Positions 8,878 through 17,397 of a stretch of 64,000 nt of DNA are shown piece after piece. Origin of the DNA: Candidatus Dadabacteria bacterium. GTDB taxonomy: Bacteria > Desulfobacterota_D > UBA1144 > Nemesobacterales > Nemesobacteraceae. Below the pieces are notes generated by a model. It worked only from the letters and a program-made list of their open reading frames with translations. It did not search any database and was not told where the DNA came from. Numbering within the stretch: the stretch's first letter is position 1; the number at the start of each line of letters is the position of its first letter. The position numbers and the translations under genes are program-made. Location of the stretch: positions 62,001 through 126,000 of the forward strand of contig JAJDTG010000015.1 of NCBI GenBank assembly GCA_022827275.1, in the 5' to 3' direction.

Positions 8878-9041
8878 TGCATATTACGATTTATTCGGAC
8901 TATCTTTTCAATTGAATTCGGACGGTCATTACGAACGAATTCGGACGGCTGAATCTCTTTTTTCTTTTCCCTCAAAACAGACTCTAACACGTTCAGAATT
9001 TCTCTGTCAAACGACGATTAAAAAGTCTGTTTTTTTCTCTC

Positions 9042-9830
9042 CTAACAATCACCTTTATTCTCTTCTTTTTCCTTTGCCGATGTCTGTTTTTCTTCCTTCT
9101 CCGCAACGATCTTTCTCATAGATTCCCCGCCGAGTTCAAGACGATGAGAGTTGTGAACGATTCTGTCAAGGATCGCGTCGGCAACCGTGTTGTCCCCTAT
9201 CATTCCGTGCCACTCACTCACCGGAAGCTGACTTATCACCACAGTAGAACTCTCCCCGTAACGGTCATCCATTATCTCCATCAGATCATATCTCTGGGCC
9301 GTGGTCACAGCCTCAAGACCCCAGTCGTCTATGATAACAAGCCCCACTCTGGCAAGCTTTGAGAGAAGCTTGTTGTAGCTTCCGTCCGCCTTTGCCTGAG
9401 AGAGAGACAGAAACAGTCTTGAGATCCTGTAGTAACGAACCGATACCCCTCTGAGACACGCGTTATGACCCAGGGCGCACGCTATCCATGTCTTGCCGCT
9501 TCCACAAGGACCCGTGATAAGAAGATTACGGCCCCGCTCTATCCAGTCCCCCTGGGCAAGCCCTGCTATCTGGGCCTTTCTCAGGTTACGGGAATGGCCG
9601 TAGTCAATATCTGCCAGGTCGGCTTTTAACCTGAAGCGAGCGTTGCTTACGAGACGCTGCTGTTTTCTGCTCTCCCTCTCAACGCATTCTCTCTCCACAA
9701 GCAGTCCGACCCTCTCGGTAAAACCCAGTTCATCGTAAGTGCGGGGCTGCTCGCACTGACGCTCAAGCGCCTCGGCCATGGCTCCAAGCCGAAGTCCCCG
9801 AAGACGTGACAATGTCTGTTGCAAACTCAT
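9042..9830 (-). CDS. istB: IS21-family transposition helper ATPase IstB
   Basis: The 262-residue AAA+ ATPase has Walker A TGPCGSGKT (~107-115), Walker B LVIIDDWG and a DnaC-like fold. IstB assembles on target DNA and stimulates the IstA transposase during cut-and-paste transposition. It lies 18 bp downstream of istA on the same strand, the standard arrangement. The lysine/glutamate-rich tail is ordinary for the family. No disruption is visible. Confidence 0.95.
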   Translation of the reverse strand: MSLQQTLSRLRGLRLGAMAEALERQCEQPRTYDELGFTERVGLLVERECVERESRKQQRLVSNARFRLKADLADIDYGHSRNLRKAQIAGLAQGDWIERGRNLLITGPCGSGKTWIACALGHNACLRGVSVRYYRISRLFLSLSQAKADGSYNKLLSKLARVGLVIIDDWGLEAVTTAQRYDLMEIMDDRYGESSTVVISQLPVSEWHGMIGDNTVADAILDRIVHNSHRLELGGESMRKIVAEKEEKQTSAKEKEENKGDC

Positions 9831-9848
9831 AACAATCTCCTCCTGTTT

Positions 9849-11393
9849 TTATTTGTATTTCTTTGCTCCCCTGATGTTCTTGTGATCCTGGGGAAGAACT
9901 GTTTCTTTTTCCTGCTCCTCAAACAGCGGCAACACCTTGTCCCTCCCGTTTTTAAGAATCTCCCTTACCTGCTTGTACCCTGTAAGTCCTTTCCTGTTGG
10001 CCACCCTGCATGCGTCGTTGAGTCTTTTGGGATAATCATTGGAGAGCTTCCTCAACCCCAGAAACGTCCTGTAGACCTGCTCCACATGATCTTTTAACTC
10101 AAACTGACGCTCAAGCCATTCACTTACCTCCTCCCCCTGATTCTTTGCCCAGTTCCGAAGACTCCGCGGATTCCACCTGTAATGTTGCTGATGTCCCCTG
10201 GGCATGTGAGAGAACTCGGTACAGTAACGCCTTGTGCTCCGTCTATGCTGCGCTATGATCCTGCCTTTGAGGTAGATCGTCACAATGTTCTGTGAGGCGT
10301 GAATCTCTACCCTCTTGCCCCTGTGAACGCAGGGAACCGAGTACAGAACCTTTTTGTACTCCACATGATAATCAATGTTCACCTTCGCTGTCTTTATCTC
10401 AGTGTAGATGTAGGGATACGGAGGCAGGGGTTTGAGAGCGGGCAAATCAATCTTATCGAATTCATCCCGCCGGCATCCCTCTTCCTTCTGGAAGGGCTTT
10501 TTGTTCAGCTTCTCAACAAGCCCCTTTGCGCGTTTGTTGAGCTCTGCAATGGAGAAGAACTTCTCGTTTCTTATCGGAGCCAGAACGCTTCTCTCCACTA
10601 TCTGCACAGCCTTCTCCGCCCTGGCCTTGTCCCGGGGCTCGCGGGGTCTTGTCGGGATTACTATCGTATTGTAGTGATTCGCCCATTGAGCGTAAGCGGG
10701 GTTCGTATCGGGATCGTAACGGCACGCCCTTGAAACACCGCTTTTAAGATTGTCGGGCACTATTATCTCAGGAACCCCTCCGAAGAACTCAAGCATCCGT
10801 GTGTGACTCCCAAGCCAGTCGGGAAGGGTCTGTGACGCGGTGGCTTCGGCAAAGGTGTAATTCGACGCCCCCATGACCCCGACGAATATCTGAGCCTTCG
10901 TAACTTCTCCCGTATGTGGGTCCGTTATGTTCACTGCAGGCCCGGAGTAATCCACAAAGCACTTCTCCCCGGCCTTATGCACCTGCACCATTGAGGGTGG
11001 CCTGTTCTCTTTACGCCACGCATTGTACAGCTCGCAGAACCGAGTATAGCTGTAACAGTCTTTGCCCTTGTTGGCTTCGATGTACTCTTCCCAAAGAAGC
11101 TGCCTCGTCACCCCCTTTTTGGTGAGTTCCTTGTTTATATAAGAGAAGTCAGGCAGCACCTTGCCATCATAGACTGCCTCGGGCCTGGGATAGAGAATCT
11201 CCTCAAGCTTCTGATCATTAAGATCTTCGGGGAGGGGACATTGCAGACCCGCTTTCTCAGCCTTGCGAATTATATCGTTAACGCTGCTTTTGGCCTTGTT
11301 AACGCTTTGGCCGATCTTCATGGTTGAGAGATTCAGGGACCTGAGCCTCAGGACCTCTCTTATTGTTCTCGTATCCATTCTTCTTCTCGGCAT
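9849..11393 (-). CDS. istA: IS21-family transposase IstA
   Basis: The 514-residue DDE transposase has an N-terminal helix-turn-helix (TIREVLRLRSLNLSTMKIGQ), an RNase H-fold core starting near KCFVDYSGPAV (first Asp) and continuing through EIIVPDNLKSGV (second Asp), and a C-terminal beta domain (VLYSVPCVHRGKRVEIH). It binds the terminal repeats and catalyses strand transfer with IstB. The start lies ~125 bp inside the right end of the element. The gene is complete. Confidence 0.95.
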   Translation of the reverse strand: MPRRRMDTRTIREVLRLRSLNLSTMKIGQSVNKAKSSVNDIIRKAEKAGLQCPLPEDLNDQKLEEILYPRPEAVYDGKVLPDFSYINKELTKKGVTRQLLWEEYIEANKGKDCYSYTRFCELYNAWRKENRPPSMVQVHKAGEKCFVDYSGPAVNITDPHTGEVTKAQIFVGVMGASNYTFAEATASQTLPDWLGSHTRMLEFFGGVPEIIVPDNLKSGVSRACRYDPDTNPAYAQWANHYNTIVIPTRPREPRDKARAEKAVQIVERSVLAPIRNEKFFSIAELNKRAKGLVEKLNKKPFQKEEGCRRDEFDKIDLPALKPLPPYPYIYTEIKTAKVNIDYHVEYKKVLYSVPCVHRGKRVEIHASQNIVTIYLKGRIIAQHRRSTRRYCTEFSHMPRGHQQHYRWNPRSLRNWAKNQGEEVSEWLERQFELKDHVEQVYRTFLGLRKLSNDYPKRLNDACRVANRKGLTGYKQVREILKNGRDKVLPLFEEQEKETVLPQDHKNIRGAKKYK

Positions 11394-11530
11394 CTTGTTA
11401 CCTCCTTGCCTCAGATTGCAAGCAGGTTAACAAAACGCTTTTTAATGATGTTTTCGGGAAGAAGAAAAAGGGGGGATTCAGCCGTCCGAATTCGCTCGTA
11501 ACTACCGTCCGAATTCAGTCGTAATATGCA

Positions 11531-11535
11531 AACGT
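11531..11535 (+). repeat. Target-site duplication, right copy (AACGT)
   Basis: Exact match to 8873-8877. It marks the right junction of the IS21-family element with the interrupted gene. Confidence 0.9.
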
Positions 11536-11620
11536 GGAAGGAAATGAAGAATGGAACAACCAGTTACCCTCTGGTGTCGTCTGTTGGCTTGCTGGTTTAC
11601 AAAAATGCCAACAGAAATAA

Positions 11621-12031
11621 ATGAACAATTTTTTAGCTCGCTTTGCTTTAGAAAGAGGGAAAATAAAAGAAAAAGCAGGGGAAATAATTGTCGACCCTCG
11701 ATTATTTGAACCCAATAGCCAATTACTTCTATCCACTGCACGAATAGAGGATTTAACTTGTGCGGAGATAAAAGAAGTAGGAATTAATGTTGCTAGAAAA
11801 CACAAGACTGCAAAACATCTTTACGGATGGGCACAATTTTCTAGGAATGTAATAAATGAGATTGGTCTTGAAATTGACGATGACCCACCACCATCTCGAC
11901 ACTCTGATATAAAAGGTTGGCCGAAAGAAAAAGAAAAACGAGTGAGTATGAGACGTGAATTAGCACTAAAATCGAAACCAGTCTTACTAGAAGAAAAAAT
12001 TCCTATAAACAAAACAGAAGCATTAGATTAA
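11621..12031 (+). CDS. Conserved hypothetical protein, partner of the IS-interrupted gene
   Basis: The 136-residue soluble protein starts immediately after the stop of the rebuilt upstream gene (TAAATG), so the two were translationally coupled. The N-terminal half contains ISREDL-like spacing (L-S-T-A-R-I-E-D-L-T). The C-terminal half has D-D-P-P-P-S-R-H-S-D-I-K-G-W-P-K-E-K, a motif I associate with small partner proteins encoded after N-W-D-G-E-N-A-type proteins. Function is unknown. Transcription from 7838 would now have to cross the IS, so expression is likely lost or comes from the IS end. Confidence 0.65.
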   Translation: MNNFLARFALERGKIKEKAGEIIVDPRLFEPNSQLLLSTARIEDLTCAEIKEVGINVARKHKTAKHLYGWAQFSRNVINEIGLEIDDDPPPSRHSDIKGWPKEKEKRVSMRRELALKSKPVLLEEKIPINKTEALD

Positions 12032-12034
12032 TAA

Positions 12035-12160
12035 CTCCCAAAAAAACCAAAACTCATAGAACCGATTCCCGCAACTTTGGGTCAGATTGTTAAGTCGTTC
12101 TTTATCAAAGCCCCAAAACCTAAGAAGCTTTCTAAGAAAAACAAGAAAAGTCAGTCCTAA
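12035..12160 (+). pseudogene. Lys/Pro-rich short frame lacking a start codon
   Basis: After two stops in a row (12029-12034) the same frame stays open for 41 codons and reads P-K-K-P-K-L-I-E-P-I-P-A-T-L-G-Q-I-V-K, then a lysine-rich tail and TAA. The sequence looks like a short natural protein beginning at about M-P-K-K-P, but the start codon position holds CTC. It is either a third operon gene that lost its start or a readthrough tail of the preceding gene. Confidence 0.35.
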
Positions 12161-12367
12161 CCTACTTAATCTTGGCTAGTTTTGTATCGTGCTTTCAAGT
12201 TTGAAACGCAACAGGTGGATTAGTACCGAAGAATACCTGATTGGGGGTTTTTGTGTTATTCGCTTTTTTAAGAGTGGGAATAACTTTTTAAGCTTACAAG
12301 CTGTGTTGCTTCAGAACATAGGCAGTGCTCTTAGTTCTTTGAAGATCCAAGTCCGCAAAAGCCAGTA

Positions 12368-12574
12368 TTATTTCTCTACCAATCCCAGAACATCTAAGAT
12401 TTTAAGAGCGCTTGACAGCTGAATGTCTTGTTTTTGCTGCTCAAAGCGCGAGATCGTCGGTTGACTTACCTCCGCTATAGTGGCCAGGCGGCGCTGGGAG
12501 ATTTTTCGTTCCTTGCGCCGCTTTATTGCTTCTTTGACAAGTAAGTCCCAATTGAGTCGAATGTCCCGTTCCAT
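12368..12574 (-). CDS. hipB: HipB-like XRE antitoxin
   Basis: The 68-residue protein is almost entirely an XRE helix-turn-helix (RRKERKISQRRLATIAEVSQ, PTISRFEQQKQDIQLSSALKIL). It overlaps the 3' end of hipA by 52 bp in another frame, so translation is coupled. As HipB it should bind both HipA and an operator upstream of hipA, repressing the pair. The gene order (toxin first) is the reverse of the enterobacterial hipBA operon. The start is the only ATG before the HTH. Confidence 0.8.
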   Translation of the reverse strand: MERDIRLNWDLLVKEAIKRRKERKISQRRLATIAEVSQPTISRFEQQKQDIQLSSALKILDVLGLVEK

Positions 12575-13734
12575 CTTTTCTCCATTTGCCGATGTAGTTT
12601 GTCTTTAATGTCCTGGCCGATACCCTTCGAAGCATCAACGACGCTGTGGGCTTTGTCGAGACGGCTGGCGAAATCCGAAACTGCCAGCATGACCGCTCTG
12701 TCAGGCAGGCCGAACAGCTTGCCCAGCCGGATCATGTTCTTCGCGCCGATCTTGCCGATTCGCATGTTCTCGGTCCCTGAAATCCCCAGTGCCAGTGTCT
12801 GATATTGCGGGTAGCAGGCGGCTGCAACGAGATCATAGCAGGGCGCGAGGCGTAGTCCGCTTTCTGTATGCTCCATAGCGAAGTTTTTAAGATGTGCATC
12901 TGTATTTCCCGTGAGAATACAGGCCATTACCCGGCGAAACAGTGTATCGCACTCTGCCCGCAGGCATATGTCGCCATTTTGGATAATGAAATCGGCCATG
13001 TGCTCGTAGCAGCCCTCATACTTGTCCTCCGAGTGGTTACCGAGCAGCTGGTTAAATTCCTCGAAGTGAATTCGCTCGCCGTCTTCAGTCCTGTCAAACC
13101 GTTTGACGAGCAGAGATCTATCCGCAACGCCTTGGAGCGGCGCCAAGGTCATCTCCGCAACGGTGTCTTCCTTAAGAAGGGCTGCGCACGCCTGCGTAGT
13201 TACACACTCAAGCCCCAGGATATCGGGCAGCACAGGGGAGGGAAGCTTGGCTATATGGGTTGCCCGTTCACCGCGCCCTACAGGGCGAAACACGCGGCCT
13301 TCCTTTATTGCGCCCAGTTTTGGCTGAACCCCGCAAAGAGACGCCCTTGCTGAAAGCGCCGCAATGTTTTCCGGGTCGTCGTGGTCGATTTTAATGTCCC
13401 CGGCAGGATCCGGGTCAATGATGCTTACGGCGCCGGCAAGGTCTGTGCCGAAGGCAAGCAGCAGCGGGAAACGGTCGTCCCTCTGCAGGCCGAGTGCGCG
13501 TGCCTGCGCATCCTTAAGCCAGCCCTCGGCGCATAGATTGTCAAAGAAAGGATGCAGTCCGTATTTGCTTAAATGAGGCTCGGTCCGAAGCGGCAGCGTG
13601 TAGGAAATAGCAGGCGAAGAGCTTTGCAGATAGCCCTCGTCGTAAGTGAATACGCATCGGCTTCCAGCCTCCTGCGAGAGAACGCCGGCGAAAGTATCCT
13701 TGTAATATACTTTGCCCCAGAGATTGGTTGCCAT
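12523..13734 (-). CDS. hipA: HipA-family serine/threonine kinase toxin
   Basis: The 403-residue toxin has the N-terminal HipA domain (LWGKVYYKDTFAGVL...SYTLPLR...FFDNLCAEG) and the kinase-like C-domain: GVQPKLG nucleotide loop, LLVKRFDR, the catalytic loop NTDAHLKNFAM and the metal-binding CYDLVA. HipA kinases phosphorylate aminoacyl-tRNA synthetases such as GltX and cause growth arrest. All catalytic residues appear intact. It is transcribed from a good promoter at 13766-13794 and followed by hipB. Could act as a persistence or phage-response module given the neighbourhood. Confidence 0.92.
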   Translation of the reverse strand: MATNLWGKVYYKDTFAGVLSQEAGSRCVFTYDEGYLQSSSPAISYTLPLRTEPHLSKYGLHPFFDNLCAEGWLKDAQARALGLQRDDRFPLLLAFGTDLAGAVSIIDPDPAGDIKIDHDDPENIAALSARASLCGVQPKLGAIKEGRVFRPVGRGERATHIAKLPSPVLPDILGLECVTTQACAALLKEDTVAEMTLAPLQGVADRSLLVKRFDRTEDGERIHFEEFNQLLGNHSEDKYEGCYEHMADFIIQNGDICLRAECDTLFRRVMACILTGNTDAHLKNFAMEHTESGLRLAPCYDLVAAACYPQYQTLALGISGTENMRIGKIGAKNMIRLGKLFGLPDRAVMLAVSDFASRLDKAHSVVDASKGIGQDIKDKLHRQMEKRWNGTFDSIGTYLSKKQ

Positions 13735-13765
13735 TGATTCAATCCGTCTAATTATTGTTAATAGT

Positions 13766-13794
13766 ATTAGAGATTATAAAATATATTTTGTCAA
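13766..13794 (-). promoter_or_regulatory. Promoter of hipA-hipB
   Basis: Reading on the minus strand, TTGACA (complement of 13789-13794) and TCTAAT (complement of 13766-13771) are 17 bp apart, ~30 bp before the hipA ATG. The surrounding sequence is very AT-rich, with short inverted repeats that could bind HipB. Confidence 0.6.
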
Positions 13795-13858
13795 ACATGG
13801 ATATTGTAACATTTAAATAAAATAGGATTAATCAAACAAGCCCTTAAATAGTTTAATA

Positions 13859-13874
13859 ATCAAATATATTTGAT
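13859..13874. repeat. Perfect 16-bp palindrome in the hipA-upstream spacer
   Basis: ATCAAATATATTTGAT is a perfect palindrome about 65 bp upstream of the hipA -35. It could be an operator for the HipB-like protein or for an unidentified regulator. A palindrome this AT-rich can also arise by chance. Confidence 0.35.
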
Positions 13875-13979
13875 CCATTTTCCAAATAAGAATTTGTCAG
13901 TAGTTTTGGTTCCTGCAAATTGTAGGGACGGAACTATATACCTTGTTAACCAGAGGAGGCTGGATAAAGCACCTGGAAA

Positions 13980-14306
13980 CTAGGAATACAAAAGAGGTTT
14001 ACCGACTTGCATGCTTGAAGGCAAAGTAGGGACATTTCTATAAGAGCAGTGCTCACACGGTCGCTTTAACTCTTCAGTAAATTTCATAGCAATTTCGTGT
14101 ATTTCACGCTGGAGATCTTTATCCCCACGGTACTCTAAAGGCACTTCAACAGTTGCACAGTTGCCCTCTGCATTGCGTTTGTAGGTTAAGGTGTAGATTC
14201 TATAAATTTTTCCTTTCCTTTCTAGTCTTATCAGTTTTGCTCTCGGGTCTGTCTGCAATCTTAGCCGACTGAGCCAACAAGGCAATCTAATGTTTGGGGA
14301 TAACAT
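13980..14306 (-). CDS. Hypothetical protein downstream of Gabija genes
   Basis: The 108-residue frame has a plausible body (RAKLIRLERKGKIYRIYTLTY, then an acidic/basic helix and C-E-H-C-S-Y-R-N-V-P). The two cysteines suggest a metal or thiol site. The first ~15 residues look poor, so the real start may be internal. It follows gajB by 95 bp on the same strand and could be a cotranscribed accessory gene. I do not recognise the family. Confidence 0.4.
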   Translation of the reverse strand: MLSPNIRLPCWLSRLRLQTDPRAKLIRLERKGKIYRIYTLTYKRNAEGNCATVEVPLEYRGDKDLQREIHEIAMKFTEELKRPCEHCSYRNVPTLPSSMQVGKPLLYS

Positions 14307-14401
14307 ACAGTGCTAGCCAAGATTTTCGGAGTTTTTGGGTGGTCGGTTTCTTTCTCAAATACAGTCCGAGATGTTTTATAAGAAGAAGAGTAGCTGCGCG
14401 A

Positions 14402-15481
14402 CTAGAAGGAATATTTTTCGCAACCGTCAACATCCTCATTGTCCTCATAATCATATACGAATGCTACGCTTTGTTCGGCGCGCGTTATTGCCACATACAA
14501 TTTAGAACGGCTTGTTGGTGCAAGATCACTGCTATTGTCTTTCAGCCACTTTTTTATCGGAATGGTTGGATAAATAAGCACTCTTTCGAAAGAAAGTCCT
14601 TTGGATTCCCCAAAATTCATAACTGGAGCATAGTCTTTTACCTCAACGTCTTCTCTATTCCGCAGTTGCATTGGCCTATACCTGGAAAGGTAACAATCTA
14701 CATCTTTTTGCCTAACCAGGAACACTCCATCATGATTCGTTGAACGCTTGTTGCCTGACTGGGTCTGCGGACGCTGATAAAACAATTTATTTGATAAATC
14801 GCAAATCGCTGGAATGCTGCGGTAGTTTATTCTGAGTAGTTGATCATCTACTTCAATATTTGAGATATCCTCGAAAAAATCGAGGATCTTATCTCTTGCG
14901 TATTGATTATTTCTAGCGGAGTTGCTCGTGGAGTAAGTTGCCTGACGCAGGTCACCCACAAGAAGGGTATTGATGTTAGAGTCAAAGAGCAATCTAAGAA
15001 AATCAAGATCATAACCAGACAAATCCTGCACCTCATCAATAAACAAATAGTGGTAAATCCGAGATAACCTGTCTAAAACTTTTCCGTCGCTTGCTTTGTT
15101 ACATTTTAAGAGAAATTTTGATATCTTGTCCGAGTAGATTTTTTGTCTCCCATCAAAATAATGTTTTTTAATGTCGCTTTCCTTACTGTATGGAGCAGAT
15201 CTGCTGTTGACCAAATTCATCCCTTTAATGTCATGATCAAATAAACCTCCTTGATAAGGTCTTGCACCGTGTTGCAACAGTGTCGAAAACCATGTCTGTA
15301 CAGTGATATTGCCCGGCATGAATTTATTTTTCTCTGTTATCTTTTTTCTTATTTCTGCCTCGTTTGCTTCCGTGAAGGTGGTCATCAAGACATTCTTGTC
15401 TTTTATCTTTAATGCCTCTTCCACGAGGAGGGTGGTCTTGCCGGAACCGGCGGCCGCAACAATAAGCCTGTTATTTTTCAT
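14402..15481 (-). CDS. gajB: Gabija protein GajB, UvrD/Rep-like helicase
   Basis: The 359-residue superfamily 1 helicase has Walker A AAAGSGKTTLLVEEAL (9-24), motif Ia MTTFTEANEAEI, Walker B YLFIDEVQDLSGYDLDFL, motif III LLVGDLRQATYS, motif IV/V INYRSIPAICD and GESKGLSFERVLIYPT, and motif VI KLYVAITRAEQSVAFVY. It is compact compared with housekeeping UvrD. The GajA stop and GajB start share one base (TAATG), the tight coupling expected for Gabija. In Gabija, GajB joins the GajA tetramer and senses or generates DNA termini during phage infection. Confidence 0.9.
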   Translation of the reverse strand: MKNNRLIVAAAGSGKTTLLVEEALKIKDKNVLMTTFTEANEAEIRKKITEKNKFMPGNITVQTWFSTLLQHGARPYQGGLFDHDIKGMNLVNSRSAPYSKESDIKKHYFDGRQKIYSDKISKFLLKCNKASDGKVLDRLSRIYHYLFIDEVQDLSGYDLDFLRLLFDSNINTLLVGDLRQATYSTSNSARNNQYARDKILDFFEDISNIEVDDQLLRINYRSIPAICDLSNKLFYQRPQTQSGNKRSTNHDGVFLVRQKDVDCYLSRYRPMQLRNREDVEVKDYAPVMNFGESKGLSFERVLIYPTIPIKKWLKDNSSDLAPTSRSKLYVAITRAEQSVAFVYDYEDNEDVDGCEKYSF

Positions 15482-17133
15482 TATTTGGTTCCGATCGCTT
15501 TTAATATGTACCGCGGGAATTTCACGGTTCGCTTTGTGTTAAATATTTTCAAAGCGCAGTCGGTCTTGTTCGCCTTCATAAATTTAAGTAGGGCCTCATC
15601 GGTTCTGTGAGATGTACCGAAAATTTTATTCAGCCTGCTTCTGCTATTTTTTCTAAGCAGGTTAGGTTCTAGAGTGTTGTAGTTAAAATCTGGAGGGAGA
15701 CCGCCATTCTTTGCTTCTCTCACTTTCTTATCAAAGTGAATCTTGATGTTTTTCTTGCTGCTTCCTCCAAGGTACTTGGAGTACTTTTTTCTCACGGCCT
15801 CAATATCGCCATCGTTATCTGTAACCACTACGACATTCTTGCCTATTTTTTCCGCTACTTCCAGAAACCTTAAGAATGAAGTGCCGACGGAGATAACGTC
15901 AATTCCGTCTTCAATGGGTAACCTGTCTTCATTATGAATCATATAGGCTTTCTGCACGATTAACTCATCGGAATCACCTTCTACTAAGATTGCTTTCTTG
16001 CACAAGATAAGCCGGAGGGTATCGTATCCAGCCAGCTTCGAGAAGAAATCTTTAGTATTTGAACCCAGTTCGTTTAGCCTTGTGCTCTTAGAGTCGTTTA
16101 AGAATATCAATTGATCCAGCCCCAGCTTGTTTGCGACAAAACTTGAATGCGTAGATACGATGAGTTGTTTTTCCTTAAGGTTGGCCGAAATTCTTTTTAA
16201 AAGTTCATTTAATTTCGAGTGAGACAAGTGATTCTCCGGTTCTTCGAGAAGAATAACGTTGGCCTCTTGAGATTTCTTGTGACTCATCGCAAGATTGGCT
16301 TTAACGATGCTCTGTTCTCCTCTTCCAACATAATGAAGCGGGATATCGTCAAGATAAGTCATTAGGCTTGTTTCCCATGCATTCTGTGTGGAAAGATCAA
16401 CTGATATTTTGATATCTTTGTCTGTAATATTCGCATTTTCTTTAATTTTTTTGTTGATGGACTGCACGGATTTCTCATTCATAAAAGCTTCCTTCATCTT
16501 TCTGTGAGCCTGAGAAATTTCTACCCGTTCTCTGTCCTCCAAGTTTTCTCGGATAATCCTTGAAATATAAATATCCGAACCGTTCAGAACGCGCGCACGA
16601 GCGGAATCTATTAACGCTGACTTGATAGGGATGCTTCTACTAGTAATTGTATCTCTGGCGAATGATCGCCAAGAGATTTTGTAGTACTCTATAGGTATGG
16701 TTTTGATGCCGCCCGTTTTAACCAGTTCCGCATATTCCGATTGATATTGGTCATCAAATTCAATTCGGAATGAGACACCACTGCCAGAGCTCTTTTCACT
16801 GTTGTTATTGCCCTTAAGTCGTGCAAGTGCCGGACAGTCTTCACCGGATAAGAACAACTCAATCGAAATATAAGGAGGTGTTTGAGGTGGGTCCGTCTCG
16901 AGGCTTTCGATATACTTTTTTTCTACCTCTTTATTGAAGAGATACTGAGAAAGTTCATTTTTTAGGTACCTGCCATTCAGTACGCCTGAGAGAGCAAGAT
17001 GTATAGCCTCAAGTATCGTGGATTTCCCTGCCTCATTATTCCCGACGAGTATATTTATGCCCTCATTCAGTCCGAGAGAAAATTCGCCCTCGAAGCACTT
17101 AAAATTCTCAATTTTTACTTTGTCTATACGCAT
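15481..17133 (-). CDS. gajA: Gabija protein GajA, OLD-family ATPase/TOPRIM nuclease
   Basis: The 550-residue protein has an ABC-type ATPase head: Walker A GNNEAGKS (31-38), signature region ~268-285 (YVGRGEQSIVKANLA) and Walker B VILLEEPENHL (293-303). A C-terminal TOPRIM nuclease follows: ILVEGDSDE (382-390) and VVVTDNDGD (435-443). This is the OLD nuclease architecture of GajA, a site-specific DNA nickase held inactive by ATP and released when nucleotides fall during phage replication. It overlaps gajB, forming a complete two-gene Gabija system. Catalytic residues appear intact. Confidence 0.92.
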   Translation of the reverse strand: MRIDKVKIENFKCFEGEFSLGLNEGINILVGNNEAGKSTILEAIHLALSGVLNGRYLKNELSQYLFNKEVEKKYIESLETDPPQTPPYISIELFLSGEDCPALARLKGNNNSEKSSGSGVSFRIEFDDQYQSEYAELVKTGGIKTIPIEYYKISWRSFARDTITSRSIPIKSALIDSARARVLNGSDIYISRIIRENLEDRERVEISQAHRKMKEAFMNEKSVQSINKKIKENANITDKDIKISVDLSTQNAWETSLMTYLDDIPLHYVGRGEQSIVKANLAMSHKKSQEANVILLEEPENHLSHSKLNELLKRISANLKEKQLIVSTHSSFVANKLGLDQLIFLNDSKSTRLNELGSNTKDFFSKLAGYDTLRLILCKKAILVEGDSDELIVQKAYMIHNEDRLPIEDGIDVISVGTSFLRFLEVAEKIGKNVVVVTDNDGDIEAVRKKYSKYLGGSSKKNIKIHFDKKVREAKNGGLPPDFNYNTLEPNLLRKNSRSRLNKIFGTSHRTDEALLKFMKANKTDCALKIFNTKRTVKFPRYILKAIGTK

Positions 17134-17397
17134 TCTGAACTCCGTAAAAGTTAAATAGTTGTATTATTTTACCCACAGTTTTTTGGAAGAGTCTGACAAA
17201 CTTGCAGAATCCACCTGTATAAAGATTCTCCGACGGCTATTAATATCTGGGATAGGTAGGGATAACTGTATAGCTTAGAAAATCATAAAGAGAGAAAAGA
17301 AACTCAACGGTTATGATCCAAAACCTATTAGACATTGTTATAACAAAGCGAGACAATACAATTCTTTACGGTTCGGGGCGCTAGAAGAGAGAACAGA

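Larger units (their letters stand above)
8878..11530 (-). mobile_element. IS21-family insertion sequence, complete
   Basis: The 2653-bp element carries istA and istB on the minus strand. The outer 12 bp are perfect inverted repeats: TGCATATTACGA (8878-8889) and its complement (11519-11530), with the TG...CA termini typical of the family. Inside each end are tandem copies of a GAATTCGGACGG-containing unit, at 8914-8945 on the left and 11484-11516 on the right; these are the multiple transposase sites expected for IS21. The perfect 5-bp duplication, intact genes and rebuildable target gene point to a recent and probably still functional insertion. Confidence 0.93.
8405..11620 (+). pseudogene. 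Conserved hypothetical gene interrupted by IS21-family element
   Basis: The 5' part is 8405-8877 and the 3' part 11536-11620. Removing the insertion and one copy of the 5-bp duplication gives an intact 186-codon frame (185 residues) whose junction reads F-N-V-E-G-N-E-E-W. The 238-codon reading frame seen otherwise simply runs into the element. The protein has a typical N-W-D-G-E-N-A motif, an S-A-T-P-N-G-E-I-D-F-D-W strand pair and an IAYSGIF segment. It belongs to a family often paired with the gene that follows, but I know no function for it. Its restored stop (11618-11620) abuts the ATG of the next gene, confirming an original operon. Confidence 0.85.

Noticed and set aside
8918-9121. The end of the 238-codon frame starting at 8405 as genuine protein sequence
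   Set aside because: The residues after 8877 are encoded by the IS21 end and istB antisense; the rebuilt gene continues at 11536.
7782-13947. Identical 13-mer TATATACCTTGTT at 7782 and 13935 (and a near copy at 1060) as a dispersed repeat or island boundary
   Set aside because: In a 64-kb window dozens of 13-mer matches are expected by chance, one copy lies inside the CD-NTase coding region, and the match does not extend.
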